Source: DUPQ01 sp964563155 | Lineage (GTDB): Bacteria > Bacillota > Clostridia > DUPQ01 | Direction of reading: 5' to 3' | Assembly (NCBI GenBank): GCA_964563155.1 | Contig: CAZLVL010000014.1 | Coordinates: forward strand, 9,052 to 73,051 | DNA length: 64,000 nt | Part shown: piece after piece, positions 25,040-37,700 of the stretch | How the letters are laid out: every line of letters starts with the position of its first letter | Numbering within the stretch: the stretch's first letter is position 1 | Translations under genes and position numbers: made by a program | The notes under the pieces: generated by a model | Databases searched by the model: none | Seen by the model: only the letters and a program-made list of their open reading frames with translations | What the model was told of the DNA's origin: nothing

Positions 25040-28000
25040 CTAATTCTTCATTGCCTCTCTAATTAACAATTCAACAAGTCTCATGAAGACAGTACAATTC
25101 TCTCCCCTATTAGAACCTGTCCTTGGGGCAAAGCTATTGTCGGGAAGCCCTATTACAAGTCCTGCAGCTTTACAAAACTCCACATCCTCAAGTGCCCAGT
25201 CTGAGATTTCATTTGCATCTATAAAGGTAAAGGAATTGTTATCAGCGTTTTCTGTGTTTTGCCCTATCTTTATAAATCTTGCATATCTGGCAATCATTGC
25301 ACACATTTGCTCTCGGGTAACCAAGTCATCTGGTGCAAAGGTATTTACTGTCATCCCATTTACAATTTTGTTTTCATTTGCCCATGCCACAGCTTTTTCA
25401 TACCAAATACCTGAAGGGACATCCTGGAAAGTAACTTTATTCTTAGGCTCAGGTTGACCTGCTAATCGATGCAGCACTGTCACAAACATTGCTCTAGTCA
25501 TGTTTGTGTTTGGTGCAAATTGATTATCTCCCATACCTATGAAGAGTCCTCTTGCAGCCATAAAATCAATGGAAGACTTAGCCCAATGATCTTTTGTATC
25601 CTTAAAAGTGACAGTGTTTTCAGTAAAGAAATATTTACCTGCTACAGGTGCTATGAAAAACAAGATTCCATTTTCCACAAAGGAGCTAGCAACATAAATC
25701 TTATTCCCTTCTTTATCCAAGTAATATGGTACATAGGTATCAGGATTAGCACCGACGGGAATTTGTACTTCTACAAGCTCTCCTTCTACATCAACCACCT
25801 GAGAGCTAGGAATTGTTTCTTCATCTGGGTCTTCATCTAGGTCTTCATCTGGGTCTACCTTGGGAGCTATAGCTTTGAATTCAGCATAAGCAAGGACATT
25901 ACCTTCATCTGGCATGAGAAAAGTAACTCTTGTTTTGCTAGAGTCTAAAACTGCTACTCCAGTTATGACCCATTTAGAAAAGGTATAACCAGTGTCTGGC
26001 TTTGCTACAAGGGTAACTTCATCACCTGGTGAATAATTGCCACCGCCAGTTGCTGTTCCACCTATAGTAGAACTAACAGCAACTGTACCTGAGGCTGGCT
26101 CTGCACCAAAGGTCAATGCCACAGTCCTGTAGGCACCTCTTGTCACTTCAAGTTGGCCTACCAGCATTCCTTGAGCCTCTGCACTTAAGGTCAAAAGACC
26201 ATTTTCATCTACACTAGCATCCCCTTCTACTGCTTGACAGAGCCAACTTATATTGCCCTTTTCATTTAACTGGAATAGAGATCCAGTGGATGTGACCCCT
26301 AAAAGAGAAAGTTGCTTACTCTGTTGACCAAGGGCAGGGACAGGAATATTTCCATCTAATAATACATTCCCATCTACCAGTACCTGCAAGCCCTCTAAAT
26401 CAGCTAATCCCCCATGGGTAACCGCTACTTCTTTTGTAACAGTGTTGCCAGCAGAATCAGATACACTGATAACTAAATCATGTATAGAGGAACTATTGGG
26501 ATTTGGAATATCAATTATGAATTGGAAGATGCCCTCAGAATCTATTGTTCCACTAAGCTTATCTATGGTAAGTCCACTGCATATGGTCACCTGGTTGGAG
26601 GTAATGGTAAAGTGGGCATCTGAATCTGTCACACCAGAAACTAAGAGTTTTCCATCCTTTCCAAAGAAGCTTCCATTTACAGGTGTGGTCAACATTAGTC
26701 GTGGTGGAGTTGTATCAACATCAAAAGTATAAACATATCTAAAACTGTCACCTTTAGCATTATTTCCCCATATTTCCAAGGTATGGCTACCTTCTGTTAA
26801 GTTACTAAGGGGTATTACAATTTCATTGGTATTTGTAAAGGTGCCTTTAGGTTTTTCAAGAGCCCCTTCAATGAGTTTTTCTTCAATTTGCGCATCATCA
26901 AGGCCCCACTTGCCTGTAACCATTTCATTGGATAAAGCCACCAGTGTAATTGTCTTGTCTGTATAGGTTATATACTCTACTATTGTTTCTAGTGCAGGTC
27001 CTTCTGGGTCATTATCATCTTTTCGCAACTCAATACGCTCTACAGTTCTTGCTTGCTTATCCGAAGTGATGGTAATTTCTGGTCTTGTTTTTTCAGGAAG
27101 TTCTATGGTGGCTGTTTTTGTTGTCACACCATATACTAGAGTGTCCATTTCCCCATTGTCATTACTGTCAATTAACTTGTATGGAGTTACACTTGCATAA
27201 TATTTCTTTCCTGCTATTAGCCCAATTGCATTTCCTTCATACTCATAGCTTCCACCTATGGTAAAGCTAGTATTCCCGCTTGCGGCCTTTTTATAAGTAA
27301 GATTTACAATTTCAGTTGCTGTATTATCTTCATTGTATATGGTCACTTGGTAGCCATCTGTACTATCATCAGCTTGTTCTTTAATGGTAAGTTTGTATTC
27401 CAGATTTCCCGCTGGAGCAAACTCACTTACTATACAAGGTTTAGGGGTATTAGCATTTTCAATCTTAATCTTATCATCACTAAAGACAACGCTATTAATT
27501 TCTCCCTCTTTAGAATAGACAGCACGTACATAGTAGTCTCCACTGGGTAAATCCTTTGGAATATCTATTTCTAAGCTTCCTCCCTTTAAAACACTTGAAT
27601 CTTCCTCAATCTTTAAGGGTATTCCCCCATCAGATTCTTCTGGATTGTTGGTGTCGCTTAAGAAAAAACTTATTTTATCAAGCTCACCTAAAGAAGTGCC
27701 AACCCAGCTTAAATCAATTTTTGAGCCATTTAATGTACCAGTAACTGTATCAACCTTTGGTAGTGGGCTTACATGATAGAGCAAGACATCTGTTTTCACA
27801 TCTCCAGAGGAAATATACCAATCTTTGTTATATTGCTCTTGTTTTGTTACAGTGAAGCAAAATGCTGCCTTACCAGTAGATTCATTAAAGGTAATGTTGG
27901 CATTTGCATCTGCATTTTGTGGAGCCTCTGCTGAATAAGCAACGTTGAACAATTTTACAGGAAATGCATTTCCTGATAAGCTTCCATCTGCTTCCATATT

Positions 28001-31000
28001 GTCCATAATTTTAAAGGATTCTGCCTTAGCTATTGCATCTGCTTCGCTTAGTGCATCATAGCTTATCTGTACTATGGCTGACTTACTGTCTGCATCATAT
28101 GCTCCAAGATTGAATTTATGCAACTTATAACTTGGATCTGTATTAAGACTGGCACCCATTAATCTGGGAATGCTTGATAAATCAATCACTTCTACTTCAA
28201 CAGGAGCAGAAATGTTAGTACCAAAGTGGGCATATAGGGTTTGATTACGCTCTTCATCATAGTAAATTGGTATATCGTCTTGGCCTAATAAGTCTGGGTA
28301 GGTTGGCGTAGCCTTGATTCCTCCTGTTGTAAAACTAACATCCATTTCACCCCAATAATATGTTATACCGTAGCCAATAGAGAGTACTTCAAAACCTCCC
28401 CATATCTTTTCTGAATTAAGACCCAAATCCACAGCTAGAAGACTCATATCACCTACAAGAGGAACCGATTTAGGGATTTTAAGACTGGCCCTGGCATACA
28501 TTTCAAAGAATAAATCTGAATAATCCTTACTAACAAGGACTATATACCCATTGCCCTCAATAACTCCTTGGAAGAGATCTACAGACATATATGCTTTTAG
28601 GTCTATTCCAGGATACCATTCTAACCCTAAAGATATTTTAGGAATTACATCTATCATACTTAAAATCTTTACCTTAGTTGCTGCTATGCTAATACCAGTT
28701 AAACCTATACTTAGGGTTGCTTTTGCATCAAGCATTTGAAGCAAACTAAAGCCCACAGACATTATTAATTTAAGAGGAGGCAGAGCCTGGTTAAGGAAAA
28801 TAGTGTCATAAAGGTTGGATATTCCACCACCACCTCCTGTTATCCAAACCACTCCATAACCGTCAATGTTAATACCTGGTTTAAAGCCACCTACGTAGAA
28901 ATATATGTCATCAGGCACTGGAACATTATTACGGCTCTTAAAGGAAAGTTTAGCCTCAAGAGCAAAGGTGGCTAGTTCCATGCCTCCAGCAAATTTAAAG
29001 GCCCAGTCGTTTATGGTATTGACCTCCAAAGATCCTGTAACCTGAGGAAGATTTTCAATATAGTTCTGTATTCCTATTTCTACTTTAAAATGCACTCCAT
29101 AAAAACCTTTACCACAGCCAAATAAGACATCTTGCACCATAACAGAAGCAGACCAGCCTACTTCATCGTCATCAGATTCTTTAACTGTAGAAAAATCACC
29201 TAAGGCATTTATTTGGTCATTACCATAAACTGTTTTATATAAATTGTGATCACTCTTATGATACTCGAATAAATCTTGCATCTTTGACCAATAGGTATCT
29301 CGTGGTTTTTCACCTTCTTTTGGATTTAGAAAAGACTTGGAAAAACTGGCAGTAAAGGATAGTACTCGTCCTATCTCTTTATCTCCATCCATTATTACTC
29401 CCAACTCACCATAGGCTAGTTTAAATATCATACCAGCTAAGGTCTGGCCCAATCCATATACAGAAGGCCATATCAACATAATTGTATTGTCTCCAAAATT
29501 AGGTAAGCGATTTCCATTTTTATCATATTTACGCAAGGAGTATCTACTTCCTTGCTCAATTTTTGTAAAGATTGCCTTTCCCTTCCATATGGATGTTCTA
29601 GCATCACTGGTCAGTAAATCCCCATCAAATTCCACCATAATGGAGGCATTCCAAAAGCCCTTTGGATCACTATATGATTCATAATACACGGATAAGGTTC
29701 CATCTTCAAAATCCATACAGCCGTTGATAGTAATGGTATTATCAATAATATATTCACGGGTTTGTGTATCTAGTCTCTTTGTACTTACCGCTGTATAATA
29801 TGTAACCTCCTCATGAGCTCCGTCTTTAACCTTTCTTTCTCCAGTAAATTCACCTCTAAATACTAAAAGAATCTCAACATACTTATCTTTATCACTGCTG
29901 AATTTTTGAAAGGCAGCTTCATCTTCAAAGCCCTCTAGTCGGTATAGGCTGTTATGGGTATAGGTTTCAGTTTCCTTACCAATATTATGGTCAATATCAT
30001 ATTCAACAACGCACAAAACACCATAACTATCATTTTTATACTTTTTATCCTCTGAAACTACAAAGTACAGCTGATTTGCAGTCTGCGTTTGGTGCTCTTG
30101 GGCAACTAAACCATCACTTACAGCCTCTGGTGTCCATTCAAGTTGAAGGTACCAACTTCCTGGAGCAAGCTCTATTTCATTTCCCAAGGCAAGATCCATC
30201 ACACCATCATTTATTTTAATACCAGAATGAGGAATCTCAATCTTTGTTTTTCCGTCTACGCTATAGGCATATATGTTCCAATTTGCCCGGTTATCCAGCA
30301 TTGCTGGATTTGTAATGGCTACAAACAAATGCCTTGTACCACTTACATAGATAATGTCTGGTGTCATAGATATAAAGTTAACTTTGGGAATTCCATTATC
30401 ACTACCTGGAAGTAGGATATATACTACTTTTTCTCCTATCTTGTAATCTAGAGCCAATTCCCCACCTGTTGACGATATATCATATACACTGATGGTAATA
30501 CGTTCATAAGTAGCTGATTGGTTAGGCCTTGCTTCAAAGTAGAGGGTTTTAGATATTAATTCTCCTACTTTCACATTACTGTAATTAAGCGTAACAGGGT
30601 CGATTTCTCCAAAATCAACCACTTCATTCCCACTGTCACTAAGCACACGTAGGTTGGAGGTAGTCTGTATGGCTAGAGCAATATTTTTAAGTTCCATTGC
30701 AGTTTCTGACTTGTAATTTTCCAGTATTACACCCACCCCAAAGTCTGCTATTCCCAAATCAACAAGGCGAACAAAGTCTGTTTTGTCAGCATTAAGCTCT
30801 AAACGCAAAGGTGCAGATATATCCACAGCTACAGAGTTTGCAGCTGGAACATTATGTCTAGAATAGACCCCATAATAGCTAACTATACCAGCCGAAGCGG
30901 CATTAGCAACAGATCCTAGGTCATAATAAAGGGCATATGCACTGTCAGCTGTCAAATATTCATTATATGAATTTGTAAAATCTAAGCCTTCATTGGGAAC

Positions 31001-31765
31001 AAAATTAAATAAGCTTGATGCTAAATTATTCCAATGTCCAAAAGCAATCTGATAAGGAGTATCAGATGGATTATTAACCGTATATGCCATAATTCCAGCA
31101 TTTAGAGGATCATCCATAGAATATATTTGAGGAATTGCCTCTTCATCTTTAACTATAACTAATTCATTAGTTATGAGAGAAGCTCCTAAGCTTTGTTTAA
31201 TAACATTGTAATAGGCAAAATCTTTTTCACCCAGACAAGAATCTAAAAGCATCCTAGCCTTAACCTCTACAGGTGAGCTACCTGAGTTAAGCACTGTAAG
31301 CGAAATGGATACCATACCATGTTCAGTAGATGCTTCATTTGCCAAAGAAATAGTTTGAACAAAGGTAAGCTTTCCAACAGACCAAGAAGCAATAATCTCA
31401 CCATTCTCATTTTCTTGTTCTACCTTAACACCAGAACGGCTAGGGTCACTTAAATTTCCATACTTTCCACCAAATATATATTCTTCCACACTCTTATCTT
31501 GGTATTTTACTTGGTAGGATACAAAAGAGGTATCATACTCTCCATTATGGAAGAGTAGCTTTTTGTTATTGTCTGATTTTTTCAGCAAATCACCCTCTTC
31601 TGTGTTAATAGCAAAGCCACCATTTTTCTTGGAAACTTCCACACGAATATATCCATTATCTATGGTATATGGGTCGTTTTCCGTTGCCAAAACCCTAAGT
31701 ACATTTATGGGTACCAAGTTTAGTAAAATAGTTAAGCAAAGAAGACATGATATGAGTCTTTTCAT
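25040..31765 (-). CDS. 2241-residue SLH-anchored exported protein
   Basis: Signal peptide (KRLISCLLCLTILLNLVPIN), AGGAGG 7 bases before the ATG. Residues about 30-560 contain beta-sandwich-like regions; about 560-1180 is the unusual amphipathic beta-rich region shared with the protein at 1-5445 (VFRGEF near 645, YFYVGG and GGGGGISNLYDT near 1000). Residues about 1330-1760 contain fibronectin/Ig-like segments (e.g. LSWVGTSLGELDKI). Residues about 1900-1990 form an InlB B-repeat-like unit (GGNYSPGDEVTLVAKPDTGY). An acidic linker follows. The last 180 residues are three SLH repeats (KDHWAKSSIDFMAARG, VPSGIWYEKAVAWANE, EISDWALEDVEFCKAAG), so the protein binds the secondary cell-wall polymer. Probably a large structural or adhesive surface protein. 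The gene lies 11 bases after the 2675-aa gene. Confidence 0.9.
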   Translation of the reverse strand: MKRLISCLLCLTILLNLVPINVLRVLATENDPYTIDNGYIRVEVSKKNGGFAINTEEGDLLKKSDNNKKLLFHNGEYDTSFVSYQVKYQDKSVEEYIFGGKYGNLSDPSRSGVKVEQENENGEIIASWSVGKLTFVQTISLANEASTEHGMVSISLTVLNSGSSPVEVKARMLLDSCLGEKDFAYYNVIKQSLGASLITNELVIVKDEEAIPQIYSMDDPLNAGIMAYTVNNPSDTPYQIAFGHWNNLASSLFNFVPNEGLDFTNSYNEYLTADSAYALYYDLGSVANAASAGIVSYYGVYSRHNVPAANSVAVDISAPLRLELNADKTDFVRLVDLGIADFGVGVILENYKSETAMELKNIALAIQTTSNLRVLSDSGNEVVDFGEIDPVTLNYSNVKVGELISKTLYFEARPNQSATYERITISVYDISSTGGELALDYKIGEKVVYILLPGSDNGIPKVNFISMTPDIIYVSGTRHLFVAITNPAMLDNRANWNIYAYSVDGKTKIEIPHSGIKINDGVMDLALGNEIELAPGSWYLQLEWTPEAVSDGLVAQEHQTQTANQLYFVVSEDKKYKNDSYGVLCVVEYDIDHNIGKETETYTHNSLYRLEGFEDEAAFQKFSSDKDKYVEILLVFRGEFTGERKVKDGAHEEVTYYTAVSTKRLDTQTREYIIDNTITINGCMDFEDGTLSVYYESYSDPKGFWNASIMVEFDGDLLTSDARTSIWKGKAIFTKIEQGSRYSLRKYDKNGNRLPNFGDNTIMLIWPSVYGLGQTLAGMIFKLAYGELGVIMDGDKEIGRVLSFTASFSKSFLNPKEGEKPRDTYWSKMQDLFEYHKSDHNLYKTVYGNDQINALGDFSTVKESDDDEVGWSASVMVQDVLFGCGKGFYGVHFKVEIGIQNYIENLPQVTGSLEVNTINDWAFKFAGGMELATFALEAKLSFKSRNNVPVPDDIYFYVGGFKPGINIDGYGVVWITGGGGGISNLYDTIFLNQALPPLKLIMSVGFSLLQMLDAKATLSIGLTGISIAATKVKILSMIDVIPKISLGLEWYPGIDLKAYMSVDLFQGVIEGNGYIVLVSKDYSDLFFEMYARASLKIPKSVPLVGDMSLLAVDLGLNSEKIWGGFEVLSIGYGITYYWGEMDVSFTTGGIKATPTYPDLLGQDDIPIYYDEERNQTLYAHFGTNISAPVEVEVIDLSSIPRLMGASLNTDPSYKLHKFNLGAYDADSKSAIVQISYDALSEADAIAKAESFKIMDNMEADGSLSGNAFPVKLFNVAYSAEAPQNADANANITFNESTGKAAFCFTVTKQEQYNKDWYISSGDVKTDVLLYHVSPLPKVDTVTGTLNGSKIDLSWVGTSLGELDKISFFLSDTNNPEESDGGIPLKIEEDSSVLKGGSLEIDIPKDLPSGDYYVRAVYSKEGEINSVVFSDDKIKIENANTPKPCIVSEFAPAGNLEYKLTIKEQADDSTDGYQVTIYNEDNTATEIVNLTYKKAASGNTSFTIGGSYEYEGNAIGLIAGKKYYASVTPYKLIDSNDNGEMDTLVYGVTTKTATIELPEKTRPEITITSDKQARTVERIELRKDDNDPEGPALETIVEYITYTDKTITLVALSNEMVTGKWGLDDAQIEEKLIEGALEKPKGTFTNTNEIVIPLSNLTEGSHTLEIWGNNAKGDSFRYVYTFDVDTTPPRLMLTTPVNGSFFGKDGKLLVSGVTDSDAHFTITSNQVTICSGLTIDKLSGTIDSEGIFQFIIDIPNPNSSSIHDLVISVSDSAGNTVTKEVAVTHGGLADLEGLQVLVDGNVLLDGNIPVPALGQQSKQLSLLGVTSTGSLFQLNEKGNISWLCQAVEGDASVDENGLLTLSAEAQGMLVGQLEVTRGAYRTVALTFGAEPASGTVAVSSTIGGTATGGGNYSPGDEVTLVAKPDTGYTFSKWVITGVAVLDSSKTRVTFLMPDEGNVLAYAEFKAIAPKVDPDEDLDEDPDEETIPSSQVVDVEGELVEVQIPVGANPDTYVPYYLDKEGNKIYVASSFVENGILFFIAPVAGKYFFTENTVTFKDTKDHWAKSSIDFMAARGLFIGMGDNQFAPNTNMTRAMFVTVLHRLAGQPEPKNKVTFQDVPSGIWYEKAVAWANENKIVNGMTVNTFAPDDLVTREQMCAMIARYARFIKIGQNTENADNNSFTFIDANEISDWALEDVEFCKAAGLVIGLPDNSFAPRTGSNRGENCTVFMRLVELLIREAMKN
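25818..25853. repeat. Three tandem 12-bp units in the acidic linker
   Basis: Three 12-base copies in tandem (the middle one differs at one base) encode the DPDED-type linker before the SLH repeats. Copy number could vary between strains without a frameshift. Confidence 0.6.
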
Positions 31766-31776
31766 TTAGATTCCTC

Positions 31777-34700
31777 CTATCTTTCTACATAAAGCAGGGT
31801 TAGATAACTTTGTCTGCTTTGAGTGATAATGTATAGTGTATAAAAGCCTGTTTCGCTTAATGTGATATTTCCATCTCCATCAACTTCCACAGAAGATGCA
31901 AAATTTTTCATTTGTCCTTCAGTACGAATACCGCTACAGATTTTAATGGTGTAGGGCTCCATTTCATTAGTTGAAATCAACTTTAATCCTTCAACCTTAA
32001 GATTATATGTACCTTTAGAAAGCACACTTGTACCATTAGCTTCTGTGACAGTATCATTAATTGTTACTAGAGGCTGATTTTTATCAATGACCCTAACATA
32101 TCGATTGGCATACCCTATATTGCCTGCACTATCTGTAACAGAATAGGGTATTTTGTATAGGCCAGGGACCTTTAAATCCAATTTTTCAAAGTCTTCTCCA
32201 CCATTTAAATTGTATGTTAACCTACTTTCTAAGTCTGAGGCTTTGTCTAGGTTATCCCATACATTTACTCCTAGCTTTAGTAAAGCCTCAAAGTCAGATA
32301 AGTCACTATCTTGGCGGACTTTTATTGTCATAGTGTCAAAGCTAATCATGGGGGCAGTTTTATCAACATTGCCAATTACAACAGTGGCAAGGGCCATATT
32401 GCCAGCTGAATCAAAGGCCTTAATTAAGTAGGCTCCGTTGTCAGTAAATGTCAGTGTTCTTTGCGTATTTGCGCTTAACTGAAGTTCAAAATCTTTCTCC
32501 CATTTAATTGTGCAGTCTTCATTTACTTCAATAGTGATTTCAGCCAATCCTGTAGAAGGTAAGTTTGAAGTATTTTCTGGCAAGGTTTTTAGTATAGGCG
32601 GGCTAGTGTCAATTGGATTGAGATCTACACTAACACTTCCAATATTTCCCGCCTTATCTCTAAACTTGTAGGTTATTTTTTCATCACTAGCAGTTTTTAT
32701 AACCAAGGGATTAAAGGCATCATACAAAATATCAGGTGTTCCAGTATTTAAGCAGTATGAAGGCTCATTAGGAATAAGGGTAATTTCTGCAGAATATGGG
32801 GTATTATAGCCTTCTCTTTTTGAGTATTTAACATTCAAATCTATCTCAGGTGCTATCTTATCAATTACACCTTCTGGTAAGATTAGTAGAACCTCACTTT
32901 GTTGAGAATTGTAAGAGCTTATACCAAGACGAATACCTACAACTCCTCCACTTTCACCACTAAATGCAACTATCAGTTGATCATATACATCATAATAATT
33001 ATCTCTAAACAAACTAGGGCTAAAGGAGATACCCTTAGTATATGGTGAAAAATATGACCATTCATCCCAAGTTACATAGTCTAATGTGTATTCAAGGGGC
33101 ATAATATTAGCCATAGGCATATTAGATGAAATAATGGCCTTAAGATCTGTATTAATTGGGCCTAGAGTTGGTCTAGTTTCATCAATTTCTTCATCAAGTA
33201 AGAAATATGAGGGTGACCATACAACTTTAAGAAGAGGCTTGGAGGTATCAATGTCACTGATACCCAAATTATATGTACTTCTATTACCTGCTAGATCAGA
33301 AAATACAAGAACTTGGCTACTATTATCAGAAAATTCAAGCTTATACCAACCATTGTATTTTTCTAATTCCCCAGTTGCTCCAACTACCTTTTCTAACTTA
33401 GGACTAATTAAGCTAACAAAGCCTGTCTCAGTGTTACTATCTGCATTTGCCTTATCGGAAAAGGTAATATATAGAGTCTTTTCGTATAAGGTTTTAGAGA
33501 CAGTTTCTGTTATTACTGTTGGTGTGATAGTATCAAACCAAGGTATCATATAGCTTGCTTTAATCTTTGTATATGTGTAATTATCTTTATCAGCACCTGT
33601 TTCTTCTTTTGCATTGTCTATTACTAGAATATAGAAGTCTTCTGTAAGTTCAGGCAATATAGTTATATTCCTTCCGCTTATAGATACTCCAGTAACACTG
33701 TCACTAACCAGTGTATTGTATGAAAGATCTCCTTGAGGTTGGTCTTTTTTTACCACAATCTTGTACTCAGACGAATCAAGCACATTAACTTCAAAGAGAT
33801 AACCTTGTACATAGGTAATTGAATCAAAAATTGTCTTAATATCTTCTTCTTTAGCATATGCATTAAAGGCGTTAGCTGCAAGATAACGGTCACTTCGTTT
33901 AGCATATATATTTAGATTAACAAGAGGATTATCCTCATCTTTTTCTATCTTTGACTGGGCAGAAGGTTCAACTATTGTTATACCCAGCTCTCCTAGGTCT
34001 ACCCTTAAAGAGCCATTTTGTCCCAAATCATCCACATAGGTAAAGGTATATTTATCACTTTCTCCATACCTAAAGGTATGCTCTTTGTCGCTAGCTCCTG
34101 TAGGTGTTACCCTTCTTGATGTGCTATAGCGAACTACAACTTTTCCTGTAGTGTTTCCTACTGGAAGATCTTCTTTTGTATACTCTCGTCCTGTTTCAGT
34201 AAAGTAGAAATGGGCCTTAGCCTCTGGTGCTGACTTAGAAATATTAGAAATATTAATATCTACTAAATAGGCACTAGTTAGGGCATCCCACTCCACTACG
34301 TCTTCATAGTATTTAAAGTTTTTATAATGACAAGCTACCAGTTGTTCGTTGTCAGTCAAAGTTATCTCTTTTCTATCTGTGGCTACATAATTTGTCGCTT
34401 CATCATCGGATATGGGTATGAGGTTTTCACCTACTTTTTTATAGAGGATTATTCCACCGGTACTAGAAACTCTTTCTGTGGAAACAATAACTTTAACGTC
34501 CCCAGCTGTTAATTCATTGGGACTAATATCAACAGCCATGCCCATATCATCAAATACTCCATTAAAATCAATTGTTTGGGTAAAAGAATTACCAAAGACA
34601 TCATAAAACTTAATATCCTCTATCCCGTCCTCAGTTACTGGAAATGCTCCTATTTGAACTTTTCCATATTGGGGATTAGGATTAATCCAAGAACTTTCTG

Positions 34701-37700
34701 GTAGTACTGGCACATTAAACTTTAGAATAAGTTTCTGTTCAGGAAAAGTCTCTTCGTAAGAGGGTGTCCTAACAAAGTCTAATACAGGTTCTTTGCCTAT
34801 CCCATCACCTGCTGTATAAGCACGGGCTTGACCACCCTTAGCATCATTAATAGTTACATAGTTTTGAGCTACATAGTTTTCATCACCATAGCCTACAGAA
34901 TTATTTCCTAAGGCATCTATTGCATCCATGTATAAGGAAAATGTTTGCTCCACAATAGCATTTGTATCCTTATCTTTTATATAGGCCACAACTCCTTTAA
35001 CAGTTACTTCTAAATAATGAGGGTCGTAGGGATTAGCATTTACAACATCAGTCTTTCTTTCAACTCTAACCTCATAAATTCCTGTTGGACTTCTATCTGT
35101 GCTTGTCCAAACATAGTCACCTTCTTTGCTATTTATGACCAGATCCAAACTCATATAATCTTGTAGTTTAAGTACTTTTGTATAGTCCGAATCATAGTAT
35201 AGGCTAATAGTTAGAGGCATATATACAGTGGGCCTTCTTGGTTTAGTATGGTCAACTGCATAAATGCTGTGGTCTTCTATCTTAAATACCGCTTCAAATA
35301 TCCCCTCATCTTCAATACTACTTATAGAAGTTACTATAGGGGGTGTTTTATCTAAGACAGCAATTGGGGGATCTAATATATCGTTATATGTCCCTTCTTC
35401 TCTACTATATAAATTGATATTTCCATATCTATCTATGCTGTAAACATAATATTGATTAACTCCTTCAGTTAAGGGACAAGTAAAGGTTCCATCATACTGG
35501 GCTGCCATTTCTTTAGGTTGGCCTTTCATGTTCAATGAACCAAATTCTATGGCTGTTGCAAAAACTCGGACACCATCCATTAATTGGCCTTGATCTGGAG
35601 TAAAGATGACATATCCTGTATCTACCACACTACTGCCTTCTTCTCCTTGTGAAACAGATACAGTTCCCTTTGTTTCCATATCCACAGGATGAATAGTATA
35701 ATACTTAACCTCAGAATCTATTCCATTTCTATTTAAAACTTGGACTGCAATTATGTTATCTTGATTTCTCAACAACCCAAGATTACTTATATAGACATCG
35801 CCTAGCAATTTTCCTATTCCTTTTTCAGCATTGGCTTCAGCATCCGTATCCCAAAGAGTGAGGTAAAAATAGCGCTCTCCTGGTATCTCATGAATCGAAC
35901 TATATGAATACCTAGCATCTTCTGCTTTTTCTCCTGTGGTCACATTCCATACCCTAACAGTATATTGAGATATATCACCATGATTATCTATTCCAACTGT
36001 TAATACATTTGCAGCAGAAGCTAAATGACTAGGGATATAGATTACTTCACTATTCTCCAAAGAAGCATTATCTGAGTCATAATAATTTTCAGCCTCTATT
36101 CCATGGGTATAAAAGCTATTAATGTAGGCATTTGGCCAAGGGCCTGGAGTATAAGATATGGTATTTAATTTAAACTCTGGAGTCTTTGAACCATCAATAT
36201 GCATAACTATGTCTTTTCCTTCAGAATCTTTTAAGGGAATCGCATAGTCTTTACCAGCAAAACACTTAACGTATAGGGTAACCTTGTAATTACCCGCTTT
36301 ATAGTCATCGTATGGGAAGACAACCTTATGATATCGTCCCGAAGAAAGATATGCCCTATGTTGAACATATGGATATGAATTAACAAGTTCAATTTCAATA
36401 TATGAATTGGCAAAATCAATATCCTCATAATTCCAGAGATATTTATCAATACCTAAATCAACATTAAACTCCACTCCCTCTGCTGTTGAAAGCATAGGAG
36501 GCTCAGTATCTCTTAACCAATAAGAGGTATTATTCTCTTCTCCTTGCTTTATGTTAATAGCTTTGACTGGACCAAATGAGATATAAGGAAATGTGTCCGT
36601 ATCCTTACTCTCTGTATTGTGAGACACACGAAGTGTTACTGTTTCTTTTGCTACAAATTTTGATTCAGTTCCCGCTTGTAGGGGATATTCGATTCTTTCA
36701 ATAGCATCTTTTTTAAGTACAAAAGCATCCCCTTTCCCAGAAAGGACAGTTACTTGTAAACTGCCATTAAAATCATGATCAGCATTTATTATGCTGTAGA
36801 TATAGGACTTATCCCCAGATTCAATTAGTTCATAAGTATATTTCCCATTATCTACTGTCACCTTCATTCTTGCCCAAGGTGAGTCTTTCACATGGGTTGA
36901 ACCATCTATTAAACTTCTTACGTAACCACTAAAAACATCCCGATAATTATCATTCGACAAATCATCTACATTATCTCCAAAGACCCGAACATAATATTCA
37001 TCACTTGCAACTGGGTCTTTAACCATAAAGAGCAAGAAACCACCATCATCAATATCATCAGCCTTTAGAGATGCCTTAGAGGTAATCTTCGAAGAATAAC
37101 TTATAGCATAGCTAAAATGGGTCAAGTCATAATCATAGACTCCCATATTACTTGTAATTTGATTACCAGATTTATCAAAGACCTTAACCCAAAGATGCTG
37201 TGAAAAGCTAGAACCTTCAGTTACTGTAGCTCTTGCTATTATCCTTCCAATTTTTGTCTGATTATCTGGAATAAACTCAATTGGTGCAGGAATCCATGCA
37301 GAGTTATCCTCAGATTCTGGAGGTTCTTCACTATCATTCCAAAGGTAATATGCCTCTTCCAGTGCTGCTTGGTCTTGAATATCAATATCAACCTCAATCG
37401 TCCCTGTATTGTTATCATTTAAGCTTTGTTTTACATCACCAGCAATTGCACTTGGTGCTTGGTCTTCCCAGGTGGTATCTATGGGAAAAGAAAGCCAATC
37501 ATTCCAGACATAGGAATTGCTGGCATAGTCTACAACCCCAAACTGAAGGGCAGTATCAAACAAAGTGTACTCTTGGCCTACTAGAGGACGGATATAGATA
37601 TAGTGGGTTTTTCCTTCTATTTGCATAAAGCTATACTGCTGATAGCCAGTATAGCCGTCTAACCATTCTTCTGTGCCATCCAACTCAAGCTCTGTAGTAA

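Noticed and set aside
36231..36449. Minus-strand 72-residue frame within the 2675-aa gene
   Set aside because: Alternative-frame shadow of the giant gene.
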